Positions 23,527 through 34,117 of a stretch of DNA of 64,000 nt are shown here, in pieces. The notes beneath the pieces are model-generated. The model saw only the letters and a list, made by a program, of their open reading frames with translations. It made no database searches and was not told the origin of the DNA. This DNA comes from Loripinus fragilis. Lineage: Eukaryota; Mollusca; Bivalvia; Lucinida; Lucinidae. The stretch is taken from assembly GCA_964019695.1 (NCBI GenBank), contig OZ026519.1, positions 29,727,213 through 29,791,212 of the forward strand. The letters are read 5' to 3'. The number at the start of each line of letters is the position of its first letter. Position 1 is the stretch's first letter. Position numbers and translations under genes: made by a program.

Positions 23527-24406
23527 GTAAGACTCTGCTACAGGGACTAGACAGAATATTGAAATTTTGCATCTAGCAAGTGTATCTGTTGTACAGTCCA
23601 AAGAACAAACCATAAGGGGATTTATCAGACAGCAGACTCTGGATGTTCATTAAGTGCTGGTTTAAAAGTATTAAGAAACCAAGTAAGGAGTTGTTGTTTT
23701 TTTCTTCAGCAATATATAAATTTTGATTATTTTGTCTTATTTTGTCTTATTATATAACCTATAAATAGACATCTTTTGATTGGCCCAGATGCCTATCCAC
23801 TTGAGTCCATAAAACTACATATCACATGGGCTGCTGGTTTTTCCCATTCAATATTAGTTACTAAAAATAGACTTCATAGAAACTTTCCATAACATATGTG
23901 CTTTCAGCATGAAACTTGCATGATTTGCTGTAAATACAATTCATGAGTGACAGCAGCACGAAATTCACAAGATTTGGTGTTTCATCATATACATGTAATT
24001 CAGACTTTGCAGTTGAATATAGTAATCATCAAAACTCTTAAATGAGCTAATGAATTCTTCCTTCTGGATTGATGCAATAAACTTGGAATGGTCAATTGTA
24101 TAATTCAAGGGGTCACAGGTTTTAATTTCTGAACAAAATTGCAGTTTTTTCCCTGAAGATCATTTTTGTCTTAGCAAACAGTGTTGACCCTGATAAAATG
24201 CCACATTATGCGGCATTTAATCTGGATCTTCTTTGTCTGCAGTTGTAATTACAAATAAAGTATGCATTCATTCCTCTTTTAACTGAATGAAATGAGTTAG
24301 TCAACATGTAAAAAAAGAAATCCAAGACTGTCCAAGACATAGTCCATAGCCAAGATTTTGTCGTTGTTGTTGTTGCTTATTTTGTTTAGAGAAATTATAT
24401 AATAAA

Positions 24407-24735
24407 ACAATTGTTGACTATTGAGGCATTGGACATGATGTGATATTGACCCGAGAATACTAATATTGACCTCGGCTCCGCCTCGGTCAATATTGGTACT
24501 CTCAGGTCGATTTCACATCATATCCAATGCCTCAATAGTCTTTAATTGTATAATATTACATGTTTGGCAGAAAAATACCACGATTTATCAAACAAATATA
24601 ATTTTGTAATTTTGTTTGATGCCTTGGGTCACTTGCCAGGAAAAAGGAGTTCGGGCTAAAGGGTTTTATTTCCCTAGAGGAAGTAAATCCCTTTAGCCGG
24701 AACACCTTTTTCCTGACAAGGGACACAAGGCATGG
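24407..24735. repeat. two adjacent long palindromes
   Basis: Palindrome 1 (24407-24549): TATTGAGGCATTGGACATGA pairs with the complement ending CCAATGCCTCAATAG, with CCTCGGCTCCGCCTCGG at the tip. Palindrome 2 (about 24617-24735): GCCAGGAAAAAGGAGTTCGG pairs with CCGGAACACCTTTTTCCTG. The tail 24900-25080 is related to 38090-38170 and 49990-50100 (TACCCACACTTT / AAAGTGTGGGTA), indicating a dispersed family whose members carry different palindromic heads. Confidence 0.7.
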
Positions 24736-25184
24736 ATGAGATAAAATGCATGTCATTTACATTTTCTTTTAATTATTTAAAATTTTTAAACAAGCATAAC
24801 ACTTCTCTGCACTTTTGACGTCACAAACATTAACAAATGACATCATTTACACATGCTATGACGTTGCATAGCATTTTTGTCTTCCAACACAAAAACTGGA
24901 GGATCGAGGAACAAAAACGAAAAATTCTAGAAACACACAATAAATTTAGTAGCAAAATTTTCGTTATGATCTAACTAAAAAAATGACTACCCACACTTTA
25001 TGTTTTCGTTCACTAATAAAAAAAAAAGTTAGACAATTGAAATTCTGAGGTGGACTTGATGTAGATTTCCAAAATGGCGGACTGCCATTTTTCCGCAAGG
25101 AACAGCTAGCTGATGTATTACTAATCGTGTTAGAAATAGACATGTCATGATCCTGCTAGTTTTGCCACATCGCATATCGTAGTA

Positions 25185-26375
25185 CAGGGTTCCCAACAGT
25201 TTTCAAAACTGAAATTCCATGATTTTCCATGATCATTTTTCATGATTTAAGCACCGCTTTCTTTTTGTATAAAATTTACATTATTTATAGTAGCTTTTAA
25301 ATTATGGCCTCCAACAAACCCTTATAGCCATCCATTCACAGGCTTTCATGTGCCCTTCAACAAAAAAAGTAGGGACAAGTAGGGATAACATTTTGTAAAA
25401 AGTAGCGAAAAAGTAGGGATTATCAGTGTAAAAAAGTAGGGATTTTCCAAATACAAAATTCATTTCAATGAGTTGTTGGAAAAACATAAAAAATTTCACA
25501 CTAAATGAGCATGATAATAGCTGTGACAATCATATGAGCAAAACAGAGAGACATTTTTGGTTAGAATATAAAAATTGAGATGTTTAGCGGTCTGCTACTT
25601 AGAAAATCTAATAATGAATTAATAAATTCGAGCGAGCGAAGCGAGCGTGGAAAAAATCTGGATTTCCCATGTAAATGACATTTTAATATGAAAAAGTAGG
25701 GATAGAAGGGCATTTTCAAGAAAGAAAAGGGAAAAATAGGAGCAAAATAAAAAAGTAGGGCCCCCTTGAGAACCTGGCTTTTCAAAATCTCAGTGCTTAA
25801 ATTTCTTAAAAGTTTGAATTCTTTTTTTATTTATTCATATTCATGACTGAAAAACCGATTAACCTATATTTTGCTTTGCATGTGTAATACATAATATGAT
25901 TTTAGTTATATACTTAGTCAAACATAATTATTAAAAGTCTTAAAGAGTTATCCATTTAAGCAGCTTTTAAAATATGCAACAGAAAGTCAAGATAAATTAT
26001 GTGAACCTGATTCATTTTTAAATTTTCTGCTGAGACCCCTATTGTAAAGCTGATATGACTATAAAATGAAATATCTGATTATACTTGGACAAATATGCAT
26101 ATATGAAAAATTATCTGTAACAAATCCACAGCCTTTATTAATATAACTGATTTTCCAGTCATACACAAATTTACAAAAGAAGTGGTATTTGCTTGCTACA
26201 CATGCTTTAATATCTCCTCAACTTTTTTCAAAATTCCATGATTTTCCATGATCCAAATTTTTGAATTCCATGATTTTTCCAGGTTTTTCTTCAAAATATC
26301 AAATTCCATGATTTTTCCATGCATGGAATTTATTTTAACCATTTTCCAGGTTTTCCAATGATGGTGGGAACCCTG
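25185..26375. mobile_element. hAT-like non-autonomous element
   Basis: The termini CAGGGTTCCCA and TGGGAACCCTG are inverted, and GTAGTA occurs immediately outside both ends as a partial target duplication. Subterminal repeats of AATTCCATGATTTTCCATGA occur at both ends (25210-25250; 26235-26330). The 1.19-kb interior has several AAAAAGTAGGGA repeats (25385-25760) and no transposase. Confidence 0.65.
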
Positions 26376-26778
26376 GTAGTATTTTCTTGATTTGAGCAAG
26401 CAGTTCAAGCAGAATACATGTAATATACAGTTTATTGGATCATTCTATTTAAAATATGGGATTTATGAACCTCCGGATAAAGAAATTCATGCTTGTGCAT
26501 GCGTTTCTTCATCGGATTTTTCACCTCCCTTGGTTTATAAATCCAATATTTTAATTAGAATGATTAATAAACTCTATTTATCAATACACAAATTAATGAT
26601 TATATTTGTATTTCAAAGTTTACTTGATTTTATCATGACATGGTGTTTAAAAGTAATTAGCACCATGTATTAAAATTGATAAACCACTTTTGGTTTGCAG
26701 ATTTTGGTAATGTTATGAATTAAAGGATATTTTGACACCAAAAGCATGATTATAGAATATTTTTAACGTCATATGATA

Positions 26779-26935
26779 AATATAATCTAACATTCGTGCT
26801 ATTGTATTATTGAATGTATTAACTCGTTATATGAAAGTGATAAAATGCTCTGCAAGCCTTGCATTTTATCACTTTTGCCCAATTTGTTTCATAAATTCAA
26901 TAAAACATGAGCACTCATGTAAGATTCTTTATTGA
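26779..26935. repeat. palindromic foldback element, related to 6990-7140
   Basis: ATTGAATGTATTAACTCG pairs with the right arm near TTCATAAATTCAATAAAAC, with an inner stem AAGTGATAAAATGC / GCATTTTATCACTTTT. Confidence 0.65.
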
Positions 26936-27114
26936 TTCCTTGTGCACAATGGAAAGTGTTGATTTAGTGACTTAAATAAATTACCTAGTTAACATCTACA
27001 AGTGGGCCATCATCTGTATGCCATAAACACCCCATTCTAATGGCATTTTGCTGATGTGCTGATGGTGTCCTGACACTGTGTGCTGTCTGGGTTGGTCAGT
27101 GCACAAGATTTCAG

Positions 27115-27303
27115 TACTTATCACAACAGCTAGTAATGAAGCGAGGTTCAGGTGAATCAACACATATCAGCAGACTCGCCAGAGACTTCACTGCTAAAGA
27201 CAGAAGTTTGGATATAGATGAAGACTCAGACAAAACTAAACCTCTTGCTTTGCTGGATATGTCGGCATTGGCTTTTAACTTGCCATTTCTGCACAAACAC
27301 TAA
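27115..27303 (+). CDS. candidate terminal exon of an unidentified + strand gene
   Basis: After a plausible acceptor (GCACAAGATTTCAG, or GGTTGGTCAG 17 nt earlier, both leaving phase 0) a 62-codon frame runs to TAA at 27301-27303. It contains VMKRGSGESTHISRLARDF, an acidic segment SLDIDEDSDK, and ends AFNLPFLHKH. The composition is protein-like (hydrophilic, low in Phe/Ile/Asn), unlike the AT-driven frames nearby, but I do not recognise the family. The opposite-strand frame (27111-27296) looks like its shadow. A MITE with TACAGTAAAAC ends begins 54 nt after the stop, and no AATAAA is close by. Confidence 0.4.
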   Translation, partial: YLSQQLVMKRGSGESTHISRLARDFTAKDRSLDIDEDSDKTKPLALLDMSALAFNLPFLHKH

Positions 27304-27356
27304 GTAGCAAAATCTTCTGTGCTGACCCAAATGTACATGTAGGATACAATAGTTAT

Positions 27357-28821
27357 ACAGTAAAACTTGTCTTAAGTGACCGCTCAAAAAGAACACAAAT
27401 GAAAAAAGTCAATAAGCAATGCTTATTAGATACCCCCCGCACAGTAAGGGTCAGTGAAAAAACTTAGTTTTGGCAAAGTGAAAAAATGTAATTTTGGCAA
27501 GTGATAGTTCAAACCAGCAGACCCTAGTATTGAAAAAAATTCAGTAGAATCTGTGAAAACAAGATTTAAGTAGAATCTGTGCAAATGATCTTAATCCTTG
27601 ATATCTGGAACATTTGTTAAGATCAAATACACAAAATTATTCACACCTGAAAGCTCTATATCAAAGCTTATATCTAAAAAAAAGTCTAAGTTCTCATAGA
27701 TGTCATTTTATCAAAAATTATTTTTTCTGAACCAAACTCCTTCATGCATACATTCAATGTGTCTTTATTGCATAGGCAACCTATCAAATTGCTCCCTCAA
27801 AAGCTGTGGTAAAAGTTGATCAGCCCATGAAGGCACCATCTATGCATATACAAAAGCCTTGTTAGGGGAAAATTGTCTAAGTTCTAACAGCCATCATTTT
27901 GTCAAAAATTATTTTTTATGAACCAAACTCCTTCATGCATATGTTCAATAAGTCTACATTGTAGTGGCAAAGTATCAAATTGCTCCATCAAAAGCTGTGG
28001 TAGGAGTTGATTGGCCCATAAAGGCACTATCCATGCATATACAAAAGCCATATAAGTGAAAAATTGTCTAAGTTCTCATAGCTGTCATTTTGTCAAAAAT
28101 TATTTTTTCTGAACCAAACTCCTTCATGCATATGTTCAATGTGTCTAGATTGAATAGGCAAAGTATCAAATTGCTCCATCAAAAGCTGTGGTAGGAGTTG
28201 ATCGGCCCACGAAGGCACCATCTACGCATATACAAAAGCAATATTAGGGAAAAATTGTCTATGTTCTCATAGCTGTTATTTTGTCAAAAATCATTTATTC
28301 TGAACCAAACTCCTTCATGCATATGTTCAATGTGTCTATATTGAAAAGGCAAAGTCTCTAAGCTGTGGTAGGAGTTGATCGGCCCGTGTATGGCCTATCA
28401 TAGCATAAGCATAAAACCCTATACAAAAAGCCATTTAGAACTACAAAGGGAAATAACTCTAATAGAATTGGCCCCTAGCCCTTACTTTTTTGTTTAAAGT
28501 ATTTGTCTTGCATATATGAACATGTTTGCAAGGTTTGATAAAAATCCAGCAATGACTCTTCAAGATATTAAGGAAATAAAACGTTACGGACGGACGCACG
28601 GACGGATGCACGCACGGACAACGTGAAAACAGTATACCCACCACAAACAAAGTTTGCGGAGGGTATAAAAATTGGTTTTCAAAACCTATTATCGCTTAAT
28701 GCAGGTCAAAAGTATTGCAGAATGCTCCAAGGGGAGCATTATGCAATACTTTCGACCTTCATTAAGCTACCATTTTCCGTTAAGACCTTTGTTAGTGGTC
28801 GCTTAAAACAGGTTTTACTGT
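27357..28821. mobile_element. MITE with ACAGTAAAAC ends, containing a nested insertion
   Basis: The ends ACAGTAAAACTTGTCTTAAG and CTTAAAACAGGTTTTACTGT are inverted and flanked by TA. The inner right half (TTGGTTTTCAAAACC, GTCAAAAGTATTGCAGAATG) matches 55668-55868. The middle is interrupted by a family B foldback (about 27680-28670). Confidence 0.6.
27680..28670 (-). mobile_element. foldback element, family B, with four internal 190-bp tandem units
   Basis: The unit AACCAAACTCCTTCATGCAT ... AAAGCTGTGGTAGGAGTTGA repeats near 27736, 27926, 28117 and 28307. The terminus contains ACGGACGGACGCACGGACGG and ends CACAAACAAAGTTTGCGGAG. It is the reverse complement of the 7921-8345 copy, which has one unit only. 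Confidence 0.7.
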
Positions 28822-28982
28822 ATAATTTTATGGAAAAATAACAACTATTTATAAATTGAAAACATTTATTTTAGCAGCCAATAAACAAACCAAATTTAAC
28901 AGTAAACTTAACAAATATATGCAGAATAAACAATTTAAAATTATATCACATAATTAGTGGCTCAATAAGCCTATATTCAGGG

Positions 28983-29710
28983 GTGGTAAACAGTGAACGA
29001 GCTACAAACGGAGATATTGGTATTTTGTTCCAATGGCACATCCTGTTTCTCTGTGTGTGTTTGGCCCAAAAATTTGGTTGAAATCAAAATAGTTTCCACA
29101 TGAATCCCATAACAGAGCTGAACACAAAGTTGCTTTTCCCCAGCTTTTTGTCAAAAAAGACACATCTGTGCATAATGTATTGTTTTACACGAGAAATACA
29201 GGTCTGGTATGCTAGTCCTGGTTGAACAAGCACTCTGTATCACCTATCAGGTCAAAAAAAAACAATGATGAGAATTATTTAAACAAATGGTGGAGAAATA
29301 CAATTGGAGATCGTTCCAGCAGTGGGAGCTCATTCCAAACTAAATGAGATTATTCCCAGGGCTATCTTTTCTGATTACCTGGCCTGTATTTTTTGTTTAA
29401 CGCAATAAATTATGCACACAGTTTTTGTTGACAAAAAGCTTGGGAAAAGCAACTTTGCGTTCAACTCGGTTATGGGATTCATGTGGAAACTATTTCAATT
29501 TCATCTGAATTTTTGGCCACACACACATAGAACCTATTTCTACACGAAAAAGCATTGTGATAATTAACCAACTGTTTTTCATAAAAGCCGCTGAGATCTA
29601 CCTTTGTTTATATCTTTTTGTCCTTTGAAGCGTCCTCAAAAGTTCCTAGATGCGGCATTGGAACAAAATACCGATCACTCCTTTTGGAGCTTGTTCCACA
29701 GTTTACCACC
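28983..29710. repeat. foldback element with long imperfect inverted arms
   Basis: GGTGGTAAACAGTG at left matches the complement of GTTTACCACC at right. Further in, ATTTTGTTCCAATG / CATTGGAACAAAAT, then a stretch with AAAGTTGCTTTTCCC / GGGAAAAGCAACTTT. The arms total about 200 nt each. No coding frame is supported. From 29711 to 30188 no feature is seen. Confidence 0.6.
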
Positions 29711-30188
29711 AAGGATATTGCTCACTTGAGCTATAACACAAATGGTCTTGTGGTATCAGAAGAATTTTTCTTCTTTTTACATGATGAATCTATGGGAGCA
29801 ACTTATCCCTGGGCATGGCCAATTTAGAGCCAAGTGGCATGGTTGGCAGGATTTATGTAGATCACTAAACATACTGAATATAAAAGCTGTGGGGCCCATG
29901 GTTTTAGGGAAGATTTTTTGAAAGTTTTGTCCCCATTATTAGCCTTTGGAAGGTAACAACCTCTAGTGACCAATATGGACTAAAGGGGCATGATTGACAG
30001 GATTTGTATATGGGACCTATATACTAAATATATAAGCTGTGCATCTCGCAGATTTACAGAAGTTTTTCACCATTATAAGCCTATGGGCATCTACTGAGCC
30101 CATGGGCATCACCAGTTTAGACACCAAGGGTATGATTGGCAGGATATTGCCCTCTTAAATTCAGAAGATGAAAATAAAAACAGTTGTT

Positions 30189-30194
30189 TTTATT
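30189..30194 (-). promoter_or_regulatory. poly(A) signal AATAAA of the M1AP gene
   Basis: TTTATT on + equals AATAAA on the - strand, about 360 nt after the M1AP stop codon. It lies downstream of the duplicated exon fragment, which would place that fragment in the 3' UTR. Confidence 0.5.
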
Positions 30195-30227
30195 ATAAGT
30201 CAAATAATAGCTATTGATTCTAGGGGT

Positions 30228-30345
30228 GTGGTAAGTTAAGACCCCACTGATTTACAAAGATGTTTGAAAAGAATCTGTGAGCTGACTTCTGGAATAATGA
30301 CTACTTATGTATCTTCTAATATAATTGTTCTCATCATTATCAATC
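30228..30345 (-). pseudogene. decayed tandem duplicate of the M1AP last-exon end
   Basis: On the - strand, GATAATGATGAGAACAA...CATTATTCCAGAAG...CATCTTTGTAAATCAGTG parallels the real last exon (GATAATGATGAGAACAAC...CATTATTCCAGAAG...CATCATTGTGAATTAGTG), including a stop codon at the same place. About 115 nt are shared with roughly 20-25% difference. A MITE-like insertion (30366-30527) separates the two copies. It is probably transcribed as 3' UTR and shows no independent acceptor. Confidence 0.65.
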
Positions 30346-30365
30346 TTTAGGTGTAGAATTTTCAC

Positions 30366-30527
30366 ACCGGATAGGCAGCAATCAAAAACACTCTTAACAA
30401 TCGAGGAACTTGAATCTAAAATGGATAGAAACAGTTTTTTTGATTGCCCTCAAAAACTCTGTTTCTAACTATTTCTTCGATAGCATTAACATTTTCGATT
30501 GCCGCCTTTCCTATGTGATTTTTTAAC
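30366..30527. mobile_element. small MITE between exon duplicates
   Basis: CCGGATAGGCAGCAATCAAA at left and its imperfect complement TTTTCGATTGCCGCCTTTCC at right, with inner inverted AAACAGTTTTTTTGATTGCC / AAAAACTCTGTTTCTA. No coding potential. Confidence 0.5.
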
Positions 30528-30555
30528 AGGTTTAACAGATTGAGTTCTCACTAAT

Positions 30556-30745
30556 TCACAATGATGTTGGAAATGTATGAATAGGCTGCCTTCTGGAATA
30601 ATGACCACTTGTGTATCTTATTACATTGTTGTTCTCATCATTATCACCCAAGTCAAACCCATCATCATCATCATCAAAACTGTCAGAATATGGTTGAATA
30701 TTTGTCTCTTGCTGAGTAGGCCTCCGGTTTACCACTGAACCACCC
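30556..30745 (-). CDS. M1AP: M1AP last coding exon
   Basis: Acceptor GGTTTTATTCCTTACAG then a phase-2 entry. It runs 190 nt to TGA at 30558-30556. It encodes about 62 residues: GGSVVNRRPTQQ, an acidic block DSFDDDDDGFDLGDNDE, then IRYTSGHYSRRQ and a terminal FPTSL. This low-complexity acidic tail is the least conserved part of the gene. The assignment to M1AP rests on phase agreement with the 38954-38827 exon (AA AG|G) and strand, not on similarity, so it is less certain than the central exons. A degraded duplicate of its end lies downstream. Confidence 0.7.
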
Positions 30746-31365
30746 CTGTAAGGAATAAAACCAACCAAATGATATAAAACTAGCAGCAGTTCTATACCCA
30801 GGTTCCTAACTTATTTTAACATATTTTGGGGCATGGGCCATTTGTTACGGTAAATGTTCTAAAATTACGAACACTCTAAAATTACGAACACTTAAAATTA
30901 TCACCGAAAATAATTTTTAAAACATCCTAAAAAATCGAACACTGCCCTTTTTTGGAAAAGTGAATTTCTAAAATTACGAACACAGTTATTTTCGGCGGAA
31001 AATCGATGTCCGGTTATCTGTTTGTCCCATCTGTGTTCGGTGTACTTCTACCGTATAGCACGTGAGCGGTAGCGAGGTTTGGAAGATTCCATTATACTTA
31101 GATGGGAAATCTGGCACGTGACGTTCTGCGGGCGACGTTATACTTGTGCGATAAGATCAAAAGCAAGAGCGCATTAAAAGCACGGACTTTCCTACATGTA
31201 CGTGACAGAGGCCATGCATGTTATTGGTATCGGCTGTCTATGTATCTACTCGGTCCGAGGTATCCGAGGAAACAGTGCAGGTTACCTGCAGCGTGTTCAA
31301 ATAAAACCCTTAATGTCCTTAATTGTCGAAATTTTACCTATAAGAAGCAGGAATCCGGGACGTTT

Positions 31366-31490
31366 CGCCCCTAAACCATTTCCTCCCCTAGTCGTTTCGC
31401 CCCCAAGACGTTTCCCCCCTGGTCGTTTTGCCCCCACTAGTCGTTTCGCCCCATTAGTCGCTTCGCCCCCATAGTCGATTCGCCCCTAGT
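31366..31490. repeat. CTAGTCGTTTCGCCCC motif array (left)
   Basis: Six to seven copies of a 16-18 bp GC-rich motif (CTAGTCGTTTCGCCCC, variants with AGACGTTTCCCCCC). The array at 33952-34078 carries the same motif in inverse orientation, so the two arrays face each other across 2.4 kb. Confidence 0.75.
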
Positions 31491-32901
31491 ATATATAAGA
31501 AGTTCTGTCGTGTCTAATCTGGGTCTAAACTGTTTGCATACTGCAAAAATTGCCATTAAAGGCGTGCAAGTTCATAATGTTTTGTTACTTGATTACGTTA
31601 CTCTTGAAACTGAAGAGTATATTGATATAGGATCCTCGGACCCAGCACAGAAATCTAATTGGACTACAGGCCTATATATCGTCCTCATCTACGTCCTTAC
31701 TTTAGGTATATAAGCTGCAATGGCTCTGGCGATACTTTGAGCGAGCCATACTAAGAGAAAAGAAAGTCGAGTTTGAATTTCAGTGCATGCTTCTGACTGA
31801 GCGATTTTCAATCCTGTAGAAAATTGGAGGGAAACTGAAAAAATTATGCGAATTAAACATGTTAAAGATAGAAAGAAAAAAATAGCATTTTCTGTTTACT
31901 ATTTTTTCAAAGAAATAGACTCGGTCTTAGCTAAGAGCTCAAACCAGCATGCCCAGATCGACTCAGTTTTAGCTAAGAGCTCAAACCAGCATGCCCAGCT
32001 ACAGGGGCTGATTAAAATAGTGAAATTTCGCGTCTCACTTGTTCAGCTAGTGCGAATAATGAAGGCGCTGATCAGACTGCGCCGATGTGAGGTTGTTTTG
32101 CGCCTTTGTTTTTAGCATCCGACAACTACGTGTTTTCTCGCATCTATTGATAATCTTTCACACGCTATGATAATCCAATTATCGACAATTTTGATGGTTA
32201 CCATTTTGATAATATTGTTTGTATTGGCCAATAGTTGGTCTGAGTCTTCATCTGCTACCATACTTTGTGTATACGAATAGCGAAGGCTCTGGTCAGACTT
32301 TGCAGATGCACTGGTTCGTTTGAGCCTTCGCTGCTCGCCGATGTAAAATTAAAATCATGCTACTGGAAATTGAAAGGTATCAATTTTTTTCAATGAAATG
32401 TTTACCTACTATATACAAGGCGACGTCGGATCGGGGTCCGTACTCTAAATACATTTCCCCAAACATTATACCTTCATGAAATACCTTTTGCGACCTTGGT
32501 TCTCACTGTTTGCAAACATTATTTTATCAATTTTACAAAATAGGCACATCTCTGAACATTATAGAGTCCGACCAGACGTTACATGACGCAACATCTGGTC
32601 TGGGTCTGCAATGTTCACTTAGTCTGACAAACTGCAAACCTCGGGAAAGACAAAGAAAATGCCGGACCCCACGCCTTAATTCCTGTAACCGATGTCAAAT
32701 GATTTGGATCCAGATCAGCCCCGGTTTCTCGTGACTAGCCTGGGTCAAACTGCTTGCACGTGACAGGTCCCGGATAAGTCAAGGTGAATGAGCATGGATG
32801 TATATACATGTGTCAAGAATAATTTTCACATTAAAATTCTTAGGTCGGCGGAACTCTGGCTGATAGGGTAATTTTAGCGAGTGAGTTTGTGTAAAGGAAG
32901 T

Positions 32902-33001
32902 GGCTACAGGTACGGGCCCGTATCCCTAGACTACGATTCTAGAGGTACGGGACCGTATCTCTAGACTACGAGTCTAGGGATACGGGCCCGTACCTGTAGC
33001 C
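32902..33001. repeat. perfect GC-rich palindrome, 31-bp arms
   Basis: The arms 32902-32932 and 32971-33001 are exactly complementary (each contains TACGGGCCCGTA, itself a palindrome). The 38-nt loop again contains TACGGGACCGTA and TCTAGA. It is strikingly GC-rich against an AT-rich background. Confidence 0.9.
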
Positions 33002-33499
33002 AGTCAATGAGGATTGGCTAGAGGTACGGCTCTAAAATTTCTGCTATATCTGGTAACAGTTATTTTACCGTTTGACATAATCTAACCCAACAAAATGTTG
33101 TGTTGCAAATTCACATCTGTTTGGTCGCCATCTTTGACATTGGAAATGGAGCCAGCGATCAATTGTAAGGGTAAATACAATCATTGTCGGATGACACTTG
33201 TGAGCAAATGTGGAAACTGCGAAAACCAATTAAATATTTTCTTTCAACGCCCCTAATTGCTCGTCTGCAGTGAATACACAACTATTGTCTTCTTTTATAA
33301 TCCAAAGAAACGTGGATAACAACATGCTTTAGGAAATATTACTGCGTTTATAGTCCATCCATGTATGATGTCGTTAATGCCAGCAAACAAGACGATTACC
33401 TGCACAAATACAGGATTTGTTTTATTATTTAACTGCACTTGTGTAAAACGTCCCACCGACAGCTCAGTAGATCATTCTGGAGACCAGGTCACGACTTAT

Positions 33500-33600
33500 A
33501 GCCTCGTACGACAGACTGGAGAAGCTGGGAATCGAACTCAGGTCCCCTGGGTACAAGGCGAGTGGATTATATATCCACTACAACTATAACACGGCGACTA
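33500..33600 (-). mobile_element. possible tRNA-derived SINE fragment
   Basis: On the - strand GAGTTCGATTCCCAG matches a box-B-like consensus, preceded by a GTAGTGGATATATAATCCACTCGCC stretch that loosely resembles an A-box/D-arm region. No intact tRNA fold is apparent. Confidence 0.3.
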
Positions 33601-33951
33601 TAGATTTTCAACTTATAGTTGAGTGTCGTCTGTCAGCATTGACCATTATGGGCCGAATTGTCCCTATCAACTAACCAAAACAGTTGAAGAATTAAATTTT
33701 TATTATTTTAAAATTAATTTACCATGCAGCTTTCTGTTAAATTTCTATTAAACATAATATCTATAAAGGTATCCTGGAGCAACCTGAGATAGCATGCGGT
33801 ATCCTGTGATATCCTGCGGTAGTCAGACCGACCCCTCCCCCGCTTATTCGTCCAGTCTGCCTATCCCTCCATCCATCCGTCCATCCATCCACACACCCTT
33901 CCACCCACCACCTAGCTATATATGACAAATAAGTAATTAAAAAAAATGGGG

Positions 33952-34078
33952 ACGAAACGACTAGGGGGGAAATGGTATTGGGGGCGAAACGACTAGGGGG
34001 GGCGAAACGACTAGGGTTGAAAATAGAGGCGAAACGACTAGGGGGGGAAACGTCTTGGGGGCGAAACGTCTTGTTACC
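33952..34078. repeat. GGGGCGAAACGACTAG motif array (right)
   Basis: Six to seven copies of GGGGCGAAACGACTAGG and variants, inverse to the left array at 31366-31490. Such inverted sub-terminal arrays are typical of transposase-binding ends. Confidence 0.75.
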
Positions 34079-34117
34079 AGAAGCAGTTGGTTTGAGTTCT
34101 TCAGCAATTAACATGGA

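Noticed and set aside
23597..23688. Exon between TTGTACAG and AACCAA|GTAAGG, open in one frame
   Set aside because: Its entry phase does not fit the candidate exon at 23436-23526 and the intervening intron would be 70 nt; not enough support.
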